A stretch of DNA of 64,000 nt from JAJDOD01 sp050299835 (GTDB lineage Bacteria > Pseudomonadota > Alphaproteobacteria > Rhodobacterales > Rhodobacteraceae). Position numbers and translations under genes: made by a program. A model generated the notes under the pieces. The model worked only from the letters and a program-made list of their open reading frames with translations, was not told the origin of the DNA and ran no database searches. The stretch covers positions 1 to 64,000 of the forward strand of contig JBNKWP010000020.1 of assembly GCA_050299835.1 (NCBI GenBank), given 5' to 3'. Of the stretch, positions 16,861-26,663 are shown piece after piece. How positions within the stretch are numbered: position 1 is the first letter of the stretch; every line of letters starts with the position of its first letter.

Positions 16861-18120
16861 ATGGCGAACAATTCGGGCGACAGCAAGAACACACTCTACT
16901 GTTCCTTCTGCGGCAAAAGTCAGCACGAAGTCCGGAAATTGATCGCGGGCCCGACCGTCTTCATCTGTGACGAATGTGTCGAACTTTGCATGGACATCAT
17001 CCGGGAGGAGACGAAGACCGCCGGTCTGAAATCTTCCGACGGCGTGCCGTCCCCGCGCGAGATCTGTGACGTTCTGGATGAGTACGTGATCGGGCAGGCC
17101 CATGCCAAGCGCGTGCTGTCGGTCGCGGTCCACAACCACTACAAGCGCCTGAACCATGCGGGCAAGACCGACATCGAGTTGGCCAAATCGAACATCCTGC
17201 TGATCGGCCCCACAGGCTGCGGCAAGACGCTGCTGGCGCAGACGCTGGCGCGGATTCTGGATGTGCCGTTTACGATGGCGGATGCCACGACGCTGACCGA
17301 AGCCGGTTACGTGGGCGAGGATGTGGAGAACATCATTCTGAAGCTGTTGCAGGCGTCGGAATACAATGTCGAACGGGCGCAGCGCGGCATCGTCTATATC
17401 GACGAGGTCGACAAGATCACGCGCAAGTCGGACAACCCTTCGATCACCCGCGACGTCTCGGGCGAGGGCGTGCAGCAGGCTTTGCTGAAGATCATGGAGG
17501 GCACCGTCGCCTCCGTGCCGCCGCAGGGCGGGCGCAAGCATCCGCAGCAGGAATTCCTGCAGGTGGACACGACGAACATCCTGTTCATCTGCGGCGGTGC
17601 GTTCGCCGGTCTGGACAAGATCATCGCGCAGCGCGGCAAGGGCTCGGCCATGGGCTTTGGCGCCGATGTGCGCGACCCGAACGAGAAATCCATCGGCGAG
17701 CATTTCAAGGAGCTTGAGCCGGAGGACCTGCTGAAGTTCGGCCTGATCCCGGAATTCGTCGGTCGTCTGCCGGTCATCGCGACGCTGGAGGATCTGGACG
17801 AAGACGCGCTGGTCACCATCCTGACGGAACCCAAGAACGCGCTGGTCAAGCAATACCAGCGGCTGTTCGAGCTGGAAGACGCGCAACTGACCTTCACGGA
17901 AGACGCGCTGACCGCGATTGCCAAGAAGGCGATCGAGCGGAAGACGGGTGCACGCGGGCTGCGGTCGATCATGGAGAATATCCTGCTCGATACGATGTTC
18001 GACCTGCCGGGTCTGGAAAGCGTCGAGGAAGTGGTGGTCAACGAGGAGGCCGTCAGTTCCGACGCCAAGCCGCTGATGATCCACTCGGACTCGGCCAAGG
18101 AAGAAGCCAGCGCGGGCTGA
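16861..18120 (+). CDS. clpX: ATP-dependent Clp protease ATP-binding subunit
   Basis: 419 residues from the ATG at 16861; a GTG directly before it at 16858 is the alternative start. N-terminal C4 zinc domain (Cys14, Cys17, Cys36, Cys39), Walker A GPTGCGKT at 116-123, the substrate pore loop in GYVGEDV, Walker B with IVYIDEVDKI, and the sensor/RKSDNPSITRDVSGEGVQQALLK segment. ClpX unfolds tagged proteins and feeds them to ClpP; in alphaproteobacteria this includes CtrA turnover. GAGAGG serves as ribosome-binding site. It is transcribed with or just after clpP. Confidence 0.97.
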   Translation: MANNSGDSKNTLYCSFCGKSQHEVRKLIAGPTVFICDECVELCMDIIREETKTAGLKSSDGVPSPREICDVLDEYVIGQAHAKRVLSVAVHNHYKRLNHAGKTDIELAKSNILLIGPTGCGKTLLAQTLARILDVPFTMADATTLTEAGYVGEDVENIILKLLQASEYNVERAQRGIVYIDEVDKITRKSDNPSITRDVSGEGVQQALLKIMEGTVASVPPQGGRKHPQQEFLQVDTTNILFICGGAFAGLDKIIAQRGKGSAMGFGADVRDPNEKSIGEHFKELEPEDLLKFGLIPEFVGRLPVIATLEDLDEDALVTILTEPKNALVKQYQRLFELEDAQLTFTEDALTAIAKKAIERKTGARGLRSIMENILLDTMFDLPGLESVEEVVVNEEAVSSDAKPLMIHSDSAKEEASAG

Positions 18121-18139
18121 GCGGCACGGCTGTGCCAGA

Positions 18140-18541
18140 ATGATCAAACGCATCTCTTCAGGATCGGCGTTCGAGCCGAAGGTCGGATACTGCCGGGCCG
18201 TGGTGGCGGGCGGGTTCGTTCATGTCTCGGGCACGACCGGGACGGATCACGCGACGATGACGGTGCCGGAAGACGTGGTCGAGCAGTGCCGGCTGGCGCT
18301 GAAGATCATCGGGGCGGCTTTGGCCGAGGCCGGGTCGGGGTTCGAGCATGTGGTGCGGGTGAACTACATCCTGCCCGACCGGCGCGATTTCGAGCCCTGC
18401 TGGCCGGTTCTGGCGGAGGTCTTCGGGGCCAACCCGCCGGCGGCCACGATGATCGAGGCGGGGCTGATCGACCCGGCGATGAAGATCGAGATCGAATTGA
18501 CTGCATGGCTTCCGGCGGGAGATGGCTCTGCCGCCCGATGA
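18140..18541 (+). CDS. RidA/YjgF-family protein lacking the canonical arginine
   Basis: 133 residues with the single-domain RidA fold: SGTTGTD, the EAGSGFEHVVRVNYIL strand-turn and a PPAATMIEAGLIDPAMKIEIELTAW C-terminus. In RidA deaminases an arginine follows the proline-alanine of the PARS segment and binds the imine acid. Here that position reads PAATM with no Arg, as in the Rid groups not shown to be deaminases. It starts 19 bases after the clpX stop, probably co-transcribed. Role unknown; a stress-related or ligand-binding task is a guess. Confidence 0.8.
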   Translation: MIKRISSGSAFEPKVGYCRAVVAGGFVHVSGTTGTDHATMTVPEDVVEQCRLALKIIGAALAEAGSGFEHVVRVNYILPDRRDFEPCWPVLAEVFGANPPAATMIEAGLIDPAMKIEIELTAWLPAGDGSAAR

Positions 18542-18599
18542 TGCTGGATTTCCGGTGCATCTTGCGGCATATGGGAACGAAATCAAAAGCGAGGCTCTG

Positions 18600-18980
18600 A
18601 TGGGCGTTCTCAACAGCATTCTGCGCGCCGTGACCTGGTGGAACAGCCAGACCTGGAACACGCAGTTCTACACCTGGCGCAATGGCGAGAAGGTGGGGGA
18701 AGACGAACAGGGCAATGTCTTCTACCAGTCGAAGGACGGGCGCCGCTGGGTGATCTTCAATGGCGAGGCCGAGGCGAGCCGGGTGTCGCCGGACTGGCAT
18801 GGCTGGCTGCATTACACCTGGGACGAGCCGCCGACGGACAAGCCCTTGGCACATAAGGACTGGGAAAAACCGCATCAGGAGAACCTGACGGGGACGGCTG
18901 CCGCCTATGCGCCCGCCGGTTCGATCCGCAGGACCGATCCGGCGGACCGGTCGGATTACGAGGCCTGGGTGCCGGAGTAA
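18600..18980 (+). CDS. NADH:ubiquinone oxidoreductase accessory subunit, NDUFA12 (17.2 kDa) family
   Basis: 126 residues from the ATG at 18600; a 26-codon upstream extension overlaps the previous gene and is rejected. The Trp-rich N-terminus (TWWNSQTWNTQFYTW), GEKVGEDEQGNVFYQSKDGRRWVIF and WHGWLHYTWDEPPT segments are the hallmark of the family that bridges complex I arms in alphaproteobacteria and mitochondria. It acts at the cytoplasmic face of complex I. It is followed by mlaD after four bases, an order I associate with Rhodobacterales genomes. Confidence 0.92.
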   Translation: MGVLNSILRAVTWWNSQTWNTQFYTWRNGEKVGEDEQGNVFYQSKDGRRWVIFNGEAEASRVSPDWHGWLHYTWDEPPTDKPLAHKDWEKPHQENLTGTAAAYAPAGSIRRTDPADRSDYEAWVPE

Positions 18981-18984
18981 GAGC

Positions 18985-19434
18985 ATGTCGGAGAATGTGA
19001 CCGAAGTTCTGACCGGCGGCGCGGTTCTGGCCGTGGCGGCGGGGTTCCTGTTCTATGCGGGTCAGGTCGGCGGTGTCGGTGTCGGCACGTCGGGCTTCGA
19101 CAGCTACAGCGCGTCTTTCCGGTCTGCCGAGGGCATAGGGATCGGGACGGATGTGCGTCTGGCGGGCGTGAAGGTGGGGAGCGTGACAGAGATGGCGCTC
19201 GACCCCGCGACCTTCCGGGCGGAGACGCGGTTCACCCTGAAAGATGACGTGGCGCTGCCGGACGACTCGGCGGTGGTCGTGTCTTCGGAAGGGTTGCTGG
19301 GGGGCAGTTTCCTTGAGATCCTTCCGGGCGGCTCGGCCTTCAACCTGGAGCCGGGGGACGAGATCACGGATACGCAGAGCTCGGTCTCGATCATCCAGTT
19401 GCTGCTGAAATTCGTCTCGGGCGGGGAAGAATGA
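18985..19434 (+). CDS. mlaD: MlaD-type MCE-domain lipid transport protein
   Basis: 149 residues from the ATG at 18985. One N-terminal membrane segment (about residues 9-28) is followed by a periplasmic MCE domain with FRSAEGIGIGTDVRLAGVKVGSV, the LPDDSAVVVSSEGLLGGSFLEI core and IIQLLLKF, a hydrophobic C-terminal helix. MlaD hexamers shuttle phospholipids between outer and inner membranes with MlaEFB; those genes are not in this window. Its stop overlaps the next gene's ATG by four bases, so they are translationally coupled. Confidence 0.9.
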   Translation: MSENVTEVLTGGAVLAVAAGFLFYAGQVGGVGVGTSGFDSYSASFRSAEGIGIGTDVRLAGVKVGSVTEMALDPATFRAETRFTLKDDVALPDDSAVVVSSEGLLGGSFLEILPGGSAFNLEPGDEITDTQSSVSIIQLLLKFVSGGEE

Positions 19435-19919
19435 TCCGCAGGGTTCTGGCTTTGGTGCTGATCGCTGCCCCTGTCTGGGCGCAGGACGATGGCGCGTTTC
19501 AGGACGATGGCGAATACATCGAAGAGGAATATGTCGATCCGGGGTCGGGGGCGGTCATCACCAGCACCGATCCGGGGTCGGGTGCGATGATCATCGAGGA
19601 TGTTCTGGCCGACGACGTGCGGGCGCTGACTGCCGACGGTGTGCAGTTGAAGGGGCTCGACAAGGTGTCGGGCGAGGTCACGGATCTTGAGATGGCCAGC
19701 GGCGAGACCATGCCGGTGGGCCGGATCGAGGTGACGCTGGGCGAGTGCCGGTATCCTGAGGACAATATCGCGGGCGAGGGCTACGCGTGGCTGACGATCC
19801 GCGATCCCGAGCGTGACCTGGTGCTGTTCGACGGCTGGATGGTGGCGTCGAGCCCGGCGCTGAACGCGCTGGACCACCCGCGTTACGACATCTGGGTGAT
19901 CCGCTGCACCACGGCCTGA
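19431..19919 (+). CDS. DUF2155-domain exported protein
   Basis: 162 residues with a clear signal peptide (MIRRVLALVLIAAPVWA, cleavage before QDD). An acidic low-complexity stretch follows (GEYIEEEYVDPGSG, with the DPGSGA unit repeated at about residues 42 and 53). The DUF2155 core is LKGLDKVSGEVTDLEM, GRIEVTLGECRYP, LFDGWMVASSPALNALDHPRYDIWVIRC, with two conserved cysteines likely disulphide-bonded in the periplasm. The function of DUF2155 is not known; linkage with mlaD suggests an envelope role. Its 3' end overlaps the oppositely oriented aat gene by 37 bases. Confidence 0.88.
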   Translation: MIRRVLALVLIAAPVWAQDDGAFQDDGEYIEEEYVDPGSGAVITSTDPGSGAMIIEDVLADDVRALTADGVQLKGLDKVSGEVTDLEMASGETMPVGRIEVTLGECRYPEDNIAGEGYAWLTIRDPERDLVLFDGWMVASSPALNALDHPRYDIWVIRCTTA

Positions 19920-20527
19920 GGGTCGGTTTCCAAGGGCATGCTGAAGATATCCGCTTCGCCATCGACGGCGAGGCGAAGCTGCGCGTGATATTGGGCGCGC
20001 GGGATTTCGATGGCGCCGAGGCTGGCGAGATGGGGCGTGATGAACTGCGTGTCGAACAGGGTGAAGCCGGTGCGGCGCAGGTGATCGACGGCCCAGGCCA
20101 GCGCCATTTTCGAGCCGTCGGTGGCGTATGAGAACATGCTTTCGCCGAAGAATGCCTGCCCAAGGCTGAGGCCGTACATGCCGCCGATGAGGTCATGCCC
20201 GCGCCAGATGCCGAAAGCATGGGCGTGGCCGCGGTCGGCAAGTTGCAGGACCAGATCGCGGATGGTGGCGTTGATCCATGTATCGTCGCGGGCGGCGCAA
20301 CCGTCGAGTATTTCTTCGAAGGCGGTGTTGAGCGTAGCCCGCACGTCGCCCTTGCGCATCCGGCGGGCGAGGGAGCGGGAGAGGTGAAAGCCGTTCAGCG
20401 GCAGGACGCCCCGTTCGCGGGGGTCGACCCAGTAGATGTTCGGGTCGTCGCGCGCGTCCGCCATCGGGAAGACCCCGGCGGCATAGGCTCCGAGCAGGAG
20501 TTCAGGTGTGAGGGACCGGTCGCTCAT
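19883..20527 (-). CDS. aat: Leucyl/phenylalanyl-tRNA--protein transferase
   Basis: 214 residues, normal length. Diagnostic segments: GVFPMADARDDPNIYWVDPRERGVLP, GMYGLSLGQAFFGESMFS and LFDTQFITPHLASLGA. The enzyme adds Leu or Phe to N-terminal Lys/Arg of proteins, marking them for ClpAP through ClpS. It is convergent with the DUF2155 gene and shares its last 37 bases with that gene. Upstream lies preA, 44 bases away, so aat could be read from the same transcript. Confidence 0.94.
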   Translation of the reverse strand: MSDRSLTPELLLGAYAAGVFPMADARDDPNIYWVDPRERGVLPLNGFHLSRSLARRMRKGDVRATLNTAFEEILDGCAARDDTWINATIRDLVLQLADRGHAHAFGIWRGHDLIGGMYGLSLGQAFFGESMFSYATDGSKMALAWAVDHLRRTGFTLFDTQFITPHLASLGAIEIPRAQYHAQLRLAVDGEADIFSMPLETDPQAVVQRITQMS

Positions 20528-20571
20528 GCGGCGAGTCTAACCGATTTCCGGGCCGCGTCGTTCTAAAAAAC

Positions 20572-21876
20572 CTACTCCGCCGCCGTGGACATCGGGTTGT
20601 TGGGGTGCGTTGTCCAGTTGGCGTAATCGTCGCTGACGGTCTTGCCGGTGCGTTCGTCGAGGGTGCCGGGGGCCAGTTCCTCCATCGTGATGCAGCCTTC
20701 GACCGGGCAGACGTCGATGCAGAGGTTGCAGGCGACGCATTCGTCGTCCTGAACCTCGAAAACGCGGCCGGGGTTGATGGCGATGGCCTGATGCGAGGTG
20801 TCTTCGCAGGCGGCATAGCAGCGGCCGCATTTGATGCAGGCGTCCTGGTCGATGCGGGCCTTGGTGACGTAGTTGAGGTTCAGGTACTGCCAGTCGGTGA
20901 CGTTGGGGACGGCGCGGCCGGAGACTTCAGCGACGGACGCGTAGCCCTTTTCATCCATCCATGCAGACAGCCCGGCGGTCAGTTCCTTGATGATCCCGAA
21001 GCCATAGACCATCGCGGCGGTGCAGACCTGCACATTGCCCGCGCCGAGGGCGAGGAATTCCGCCGCGTCGCGCCATGTGGTGACGCCGCCGATGCCGCTG
21101 ATCGGCATTCCGGCGGTTTCGGGATCGCGGGCGATCTCGGCCACCATGTTGAGCGCGATGGGTTTCACCGCCGGGCCGCAATAGCCGCCATGGCTGCCCT
21201 TGCCGTCGATGGAGGGCTCGGGCGACATGGTGTCGAGGTTTACGGACGTGATGGAAGACACTGTATTGATGAGAGAAACCGCGTCTGCGCCCCCGGCTTT
21301 CGCGGCGCGGGCCGGGTAGCGGATGTCGGTGATGTTGGGCGTGAGCTTGACGATCACCGGGAGGTCCGTGTGCTGTTTGCACCATTCGGCGACCATCTGG
21401 ATGTATTCCGGCACCTGGCCCACGGCAGAGCCCATGCCGCGTTCGCTCATCCCGTGGGGACAGCCGAAGTTCAGTTCGATCCCGTCGCAGCCGGTGTCTT
21501 CGACGCGGGGGAGGATGGCTTTCCACGCCTGTTCCTCACACGGGACCATGATGGAGGTGACGATGGCGCGGTCGGGATAATCCTTTTTCACGCGGGCGAT
21601 TTCTTCGAGGTTCACCTCCAGCGGGCGGTCGGTGATCAGTTCGATATTGTTGATGCCAAGGACCCGGCGGTCGGCACCGTGGACCACGCCATAGCGCGGG
21701 CCGTTGACGTTGACGATGGGGGGACCGGCTTCGCCGAGCGTCTTCCAGACGACACCGCCCCAACCGGCTTCGAAGGCGCGGCGGACGTTGTATTCCTTGT
21801 CGGTGGGCGGGGCGGAGGCCAGCCAGAACGGGTTGGGGGATTTGATCCCGATGAAGTCGGTCGTGAGATCTGCCAT
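20572..21876 (-). CDS. preA: NAD-dependent dihydropyrimidine dehydrogenase, subunit PreA
   Basis: 434 residues. The FMN-binding TIM barrel of dihydroorotate dehydrogenase type includes NFGCPHGMSERGMGSAVGQ (active-site region), KLTPNITDI, and ISGIGGVTTW for phosphate binding. A C-terminal ferredoxin domain carries two 4Fe-4S motifs (Cys347, 350, 353, 357 and Cys380, 383, 386, 390). PreA reduces uracil and thymine to dihydropyrimidines, with electrons passed from PreT. It lies 21 bases after preT on the minus strand. The first Fe-S motif is followed by EDT rather than the Pro of typical ferredoxins, as in other PreA proteins. Confidence 0.95.
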   Translation of the reverse strand: MADLTTDFIGIKSPNPFWLASAPPTDKEYNVRRAFEAGWGGVVWKTLGEAGPPIVNVNGPRYGVVHGADRRVLGINNIELITDRPLEVNLEEIARVKKDYPDRAIVTSIMVPCEEQAWKAILPRVEDTGCDGIELNFGCPHGMSERGMGSAVGQVPEYIQMVAEWCKQHTDLPVIVKLTPNITDIRYPARAAKAGGADAVSLINTVSSITSVNLDTMSPEPSIDGKGSHGGYCGPAVKPIALNMVAEIARDPETAGMPISGIGGVTTWRDAAEFLALGAGNVQVCTAAMVYGFGIIKELTAGLSAWMDEKGYASVAEVSGRAVPNVTDWQYLNLNYVTKARIDQDACIKCGRCYAACEDTSHQAIAINPGRVFEVQDDECVACNLCIDVCPVEGCITMEELAPGTLDERTGKTVSDDYANWTTHPNNPMSTAAE

Positions 21877-21897
21877 ATGTCTTCTCCCGTTATCCGC

Positions 21898-23235
21898 TCA
21901 GTTCATCAGCGTGTTGTGAATGTCTTCGGCGGCATCCCGGCCTTCGGCCACTGCCGTGACGGTCAGGTCGTCTCGGCCGGTGGCGCAGTCGCCGCCTGCC
22001 CAGACGCCTTTCAGGCTGGTGCGGCCCGGACCGGTGACCGCGATCTTGCCGCCGTCGAGCCGGATCGCGCCCGGTGCGCCGTCGAGATGCTGGCCGATGG
22101 CCTTCAGCACCTGGTCGGCTTTCAGGGTGAAGGTCTCCCCGGTTGGCCGGAGGCCATCGGGGCCTTCCTCGGTATAGGCGAATTCGATGCCGGTGACGTA
22201 TTCGCCGCCTTCCAGCCGGGTGGGCGTGGCCCCGGTGATGATGCGCACGCCCTTGGAGGTGGCGAGGTGCTGTTCGTATTGGCTGGCCGACATGCGGTCC
22301 TGCGGGCGGCGGTAGACGATGGTGACATGCTCTGCGCCAAGGAGTTTGGACTGTACGGCGGCGTCCACGGCGGTCATGCCGCCGCCGATCACCACCACGT
22401 CGCGGCCCACGGGGACGGTGCCGACATTGCTGGCCTGGCGCAGTTCGGCGATGAAATCGACGGCGTCGCGGACATGGGCGTGCTCTTCGCCTTCGGTGCG
22501 GAGCGCATTCACTCCGGCCAGGCCGAGGGCGAGGAAGACTGCGTCGTATTTCTCCGTCAGCCCGTCGAGGGAGAGGGTGCCCTTGCCGAGTCTCTCGCCG
22601 TAGATCATCTCGATCCCGCCGATCTTCAGAAGCCAGTCGACCTCCGCCTGGGCGAAACCGTCGACGGTCTTGTAGCTGGCGATGCCGTATTCATTCAGGC
22701 CGCCGGGTTTTTCGCGGGCCTCGTAAATGGTGACCTTGTGGCCCTTCATGGCGAGGCGATGGGCGCAGGACAGACCGGCGGGACCAGCGCCGACCACGGC
22801 GATGGATTTGCCGGTCTCTGAGGCGCGGGCATAAGGGTGCGTGCCCTGCGCCATCGCGCTGTCGGTGGCGAAGCGTTGCAGGCGCCCGATTTCCACTGGC
22901 TTGCCTTCGGCGGCTTCGCGCACGCAGGCTTCTTCGCAAAGCGTTTCGGTCGGGCAGACGCGGGCGCACATGCCGCCGAGGATGTTCTGGTCGAAGATGG
23001 TCTTCGCCGCGCTTTCCGGCTGACCGGCCTGGATCTGGCGGATGAAAAGCGGGATGTCGATGGAGGTGGGGCAGGCGGTGGTGCAGGGCGCGTCATAGCA
23101 GAAATAGCAGCGGTCGGCGGCGACGAGCGCCTCATGCGCGTCGAAGGGGCCGTGCAGGTCCCCGAAATTGTCGGCCAGTGCCGCATCCGTGAGACGGCCC
23201 GCGACGACTCCGGGCGTGCGTGTTGTATTCGGCAT
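21898..23235 (-). CDS. preT: NAD-dependent dihydropyrimidine dehydrogenase, subunit PreT
   Basis: 445 residues. The N-terminal Fe-S segment (CYFCYDAPCTTACP, then CARVCPTETLCEEACV) is followed by FAD- and NAD-binding Rossmann folds: VVGAGPAGLSCAH near residue 134 and VVIGGGMTAVDAA near 272. This is the glutamate synthase small subunit-like module that oxidises NADH and feeds PreA. The first step of reductive pyrimidine breakdown is thus complete here. A perfect-spaced palindrome resembling a RutR box lies 53 bases upstream at 23289-23308. Confidence 0.95.
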   Translation of the reverse strand: MPNTTRTPGVVAGRLTDAALADNFGDLHGPFDAHEALVAADRCYFCYDAPCTTACPTSIDIPLFIRQIQAGQPESAAKTIFDQNILGGMCARVCPTETLCEEACVREAAEGKPVEIGRLQRFATDSAMAQGTHPYARASETGKSIAVVGAGPAGLSCAHRLAMKGHKVTIYEAREKPGGLNEYGIASYKTVDGFAQAEVDWLLKIGGIEMIYGERLGKGTLSLDGLTEKYDAVFLALGLAGVNALRTEGEEHAHVRDAVDFIAELRQASNVGTVPVGRDVVVIGGGMTAVDAAVQSKLLGAEHVTIVYRRPQDRMSASQYEQHLATSKGVRIITGATPTRLEGGEYVTGIEFAYTEEGPDGLRPTGETFTLKADQVLKAIGQHLDGAPGAIRLDGGKIAVTGPGRTSLKGVWAGGDCATGRDDLTVTAVAEGRDAAEDIHNTLMN

Positions 23236-23288
23236 GGCTCGGACCTTCCTGGCTGCCCCGTCTTTCGATCAGCTTGCCACAGTCGAAA

Positions 23289-23308
23289 ATTTTATCAACT
23301 GGTAAAAT
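23289..23308. promoter_or_regulatory. RutR-like operator palindrome upstream of preT
   Basis: ATTTTATCA at 23289-23297 and TGGTAAAAT at 23300-23308 are complementary at 8 of 9 positions with a two-base spacer. The inner 16 bases match the E. coli RutR box as I recall it (TTGACCA-N2-TGGTCAA) at 11 of 14 fixed positions. It lies between divergent preT and accB, 53 bases upstream of preT and about 110 upstream of accB. A GntR-type operator is the alternative reading. Confidence 0.5.
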
Positions 23309-23419
23309 AACGGAGGCGGGCGCGGGGATGCGCTTTGCCCGTTTTCAACGCTTTCCCTTGCCTGACTGCCACTCTATAAGTCTTCAACGGGAAAAGAAGA
23401 GCAGACCCGAGGGGCATAT

Positions 23420-23926
23420 ATGACCAAGCGATCGCATGAAGACGACGTGGAGTTCATCAAGGCGCTGGCCGAACTTCTGAGCGAGAACGACCTGTCGGAA
23501 CTGCAGGTGAAACGGGACTATGCCGACGAAGGCAGTCTGAATGTCCGGGTCAGCCGGATATCTCCCAACGCCATCGCGGCACATCAACCGGTGCATTATG
23601 CGGCTCCGGCTGCGCCTGCGGCCCCTGCTGCGCCATCCGCGCCCGCCCCGGCGGCTGCGCCTGCCGAGGCCAGCGACGATCCGGCTTCGCTGCCGGGTGC
23701 CGTGACCTCGCCCATGGTGGGCACGGCGTACCTGTCGCCCGAGCCGGGAGCCGCGGCTTTCGTCAAGGTTGGCGACAAGGTGAGCGAGGGCGATACGCTG
23801 ATGATCGTCGAGGCGATGAAGACGATGAACCAGATCCCGTCGCCCACCTCCGGCACGGTCAAACGCATTCTGATCGAGGACGGTTCTCCGGTCGAGTTCG
23901 GATCGCCCTTGATGGTGATCGAGTAG
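23420..23926 (+). CDS. accB: Biotin carboxyl carrier protein of acetyl-CoA carboxylase
   Basis: 168 residues. An N-terminal helical domain is followed by a flexible Ala/Pro linker (about residues 60-90, repeated APAAPAAP) and a C-terminal biotinyl domain with the EAMKTMN motif, the biotinylated lysine being Lys134. The thumb segment SPEPGAAAF is present. BCCP carries CO2 between AccC and AccAD in fatty acid synthesis. Followed by accC after ten bases in one operon; divergent from preT. Confidence 0.97.
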   Translation: MTKRSHEDDVEFIKALAELLSENDLSELQVKRDYADEGSLNVRVSRISPNAIAAHQPVHYAAPAAPAAPAAPSAPAPAAAPAEASDDPASLPGAVTSPMVGTAYLSPEPGAAAFVKVGDKVSEGDTLMIVEAMKTMNQIPSPTSGTVKRILIEDGSPVEFGSPLMVIE

Positions 23927-23936
23927 GTCGGCCGGG

Positions 23937-25289
<1,353 letters not shown>

Positions 25290-25301
25290 TTTCTCAGGCT
25301 G

Positions 25302-25841
25302 TTACTGCGTGATGTTCACAGTCGAAGGTTCACGGGGCGTCGAGATCGTGCGGGTTTCGGCAAAGCTGGCTTCGGCCTTTTCCGATGGTGTCGGCGGCGG
25401 GTCGGCGGGCGGTGCTTCGCCTGAGACGGCCAGTTCGGGAACATCTTCCGGTGCGTCAGGTTGATCTGCGGGCACGACTGCGGGTTCGGGCGCAACATCG
25501 GCCGGTGTAGGCTCCGGCGGGTCGAAGGCGACGCGGGCCTGCCGTTCCAGCGGGCTTTCCTCGAAAGTCGGTGGCGGGCCGGTCGGCGTGTCATTGGCGG
25601 GAAGAGCACGCTCCGTCCGTTCGGCGGTTTCCTGATCGCGGAGCCGCGGCGCGACTGCGGTCTGTTCCGGCGCGGTGACGGCCCTGGTCGTTTCCAGTCG
25701 GATGTTCGCCGCCGAGGATTCCCCGGCGCTGGAGCGCGCGGTTTCTGGTGCCTGCGGCTGCGATGCGCGTTCGGCAGATAATGTCGCCACCGGCTGAGCG
25801 GTTTTGACGGCGACACCTGCGGCGGATGCTGCGGGTATCAT
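25302..25841 (-). CDS. Ala/Pro/Glu-rich low-complexity hypothetical protein
   Basis: 179 residues from the ATG at 25841, with AGAGGG nine bases upstream. The whole chain is low in hydrophobics and rich in Ala, Pro, Glu and Thr, so probably disordered; no signal peptide, membrane segment or cysteine. No family recognised. The good ribosome-binding site, the intact frame and the tight packing between accC and rutR argue for a real gene, but high-GC sequence easily yields such frames, so confidence is moderate. Confidence 0.5.
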   Translation of the reverse strand: MIPAASAAGVAVKTAQPVATLSAERASQPQAPETARSSAGESSAANIRLETTRAVTAPEQTAVAPRLRDQETAERTERALPANDTPTGPPPTFEESPLERQARVAFDPPEPTPADVAPEPAVVPADQPDAPEDVPELAVSGEAPPADPPPTPSEKAEASFAETRTISTPREPSTVNITQ

Positions 25842-25905
25842 GGCCCTCTATCCCTTACAAAGTGCCCCACACATATTTTCTATGCAGGAAAGGGTTGAGG
25901 TTCGG

Positions 25906-26529
25906 TTAAGCGCCGCGCGGTGTGAGGGCAGTTCGGTAAAATTGTTCAAGAAATTCCGCCGCTTCGTCGAAATGCGCGATGCCGTCACTTTGCAGGATGC
26001 CGGTCACCTGAACGCTGAAATCGGCGTAATGCTGGGTGGTGGCCCAGATCGAGAAGATCAGGTGATGCGGGTCGATGTCGGCCAGGCGGTTCTCGGCGGA
26101 CCAGCTTCGGAACACCTGTGCGGTGCGGTCCACCAGCTCTTTCAGCGGGCCTTCGATCTGGTCGAGGATATGCGGCGCGCCCTGCACGATTTCATTGGCA
26201 AAGAGGCGGCTTTCGCGGGGGGACTCGCGGCTCATCTGCAGCTTGCGGCGGATATAGGCGAGGATTTCCCCGACCGGATCGCCGGACGGGTCGATGGCGC
26301 GAAGCGGGTCGAGCCAGGTTTCCAGCTGGCCGGAGAGAAGGGCGGTGTAGATCGCCTCCTTCGAGGCGAAATAGTAAAGCACGTTGGGTTTTGACAGACC
26401 GGCGGCCTGCGCGATCTGGTCGAGGGTCGCGCCGCGGAAGCCGTGATCGGAGAAGACGTCGAGCGCGGCATTCAGGATCGCCTCGCGGTTCTTCTTCTGG
26501 ATGCGGGTCTGCCGCTGCTGAATGGTCAC
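25906..26529 (-). CDS. rutR: TetR-family regulator of pyrimidine catabolism, RutR-like
   Basis: 207 residues from a GTG at 26529; another GTG at 26580 would add 17 residues, and neither has a clear ribosome-binding site. The N-terminal TetR helix-turn-helix reads FSDHGFRGATLDQIAQAAGLSKPNVLYYFASKEAIY, very close to RutR, and the C-terminal ligand domain keeps RLFANEIVQGAPH. RutR binds uracil or thymine and releases DNA when they are present. It is divergent from the carbamoylase operon, and a near-consensus RutR box lies between at 26622-26637. Adjacent pyrimidine genes make the assignment strong. Confidence 0.9.
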   Translation of the reverse strand: MTIQQRQTRIQKKNREAILNAALDVFSDHGFRGATLDQIAQAAGLSKPNVLYYFASKEAIYTALLSGQLETWLDPLRAIDPSGDPVGEILAYIRRKLQMSRESPRESRLFANEIVQGAPHILDQIEGPLKELVDRTAQVFRSWSAENRLADIDPHHLIFSIWATTQHYADFSVQVTGILQSDGIAHFDEAAEFLEQFYRTALTPRGA

Positions 26530-26589
26530 GCGTTCTGCTCTATTCCCGGGCGCTTGGTCCGGCCCGGGGATGGGCGGCACGTCTGGCGC

Positions 26590-26617
26590 TTGACTGGTCT
26601 TTGTCCTCTGCTAGCGT
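26590..26617 (+). promoter_or_regulatory. Candidate sigma-70 promoter of the pyrimidine operon
   Basis: TTGACT at 26590-26595 is one base from the consensus -35, and TAGCGT at 26612-26617 is a weak -10 with 16 bases between. A start point would fall near 26624, inside the RutR-like palindrome, a good arrangement for repression. The -10 is poor, so this is tentative. Confidence 0.35.
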
Positions 26618-26621
26618 CTTC

Positions 26622-26637
26622 CTGACCGTTTGGTCAA
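26622..26637. promoter_or_regulatory. RutR operator candidate in the rutR/hydantoinase divergent region
   Basis: CTGACCGTTTGGTCAA matches the E. coli RutR box TTGACCA-N2-TGGTCAA at 12 of 14 fixed positions, with a perfect right half. It lies 26 bases before the carbamoylase ATG and 93 bases from the rutR start, so it could control both. It fits the adjoining rutR gene and the pyrimidine-degrading products. Confidence 0.65.
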
Positions 26638-26663
26638 TAATTTCCGAAACGGGGAGCGCGACG

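Noticed and set aside
20605..22821. 738-residue plus-strand frame opposite preA and preT
   Set aside because: It mirrors two well-supported genes, has no family-like motif, and its composition is typical of an antisense frame in high-GC DNA.
26118..26663. 182-codon upstream extension of the carbamoylase frame
   Set aside because: It runs antisense through rutR and has no start signal; the GGGGAG-preceded ATG at 26664 fits the family's N-terminus.
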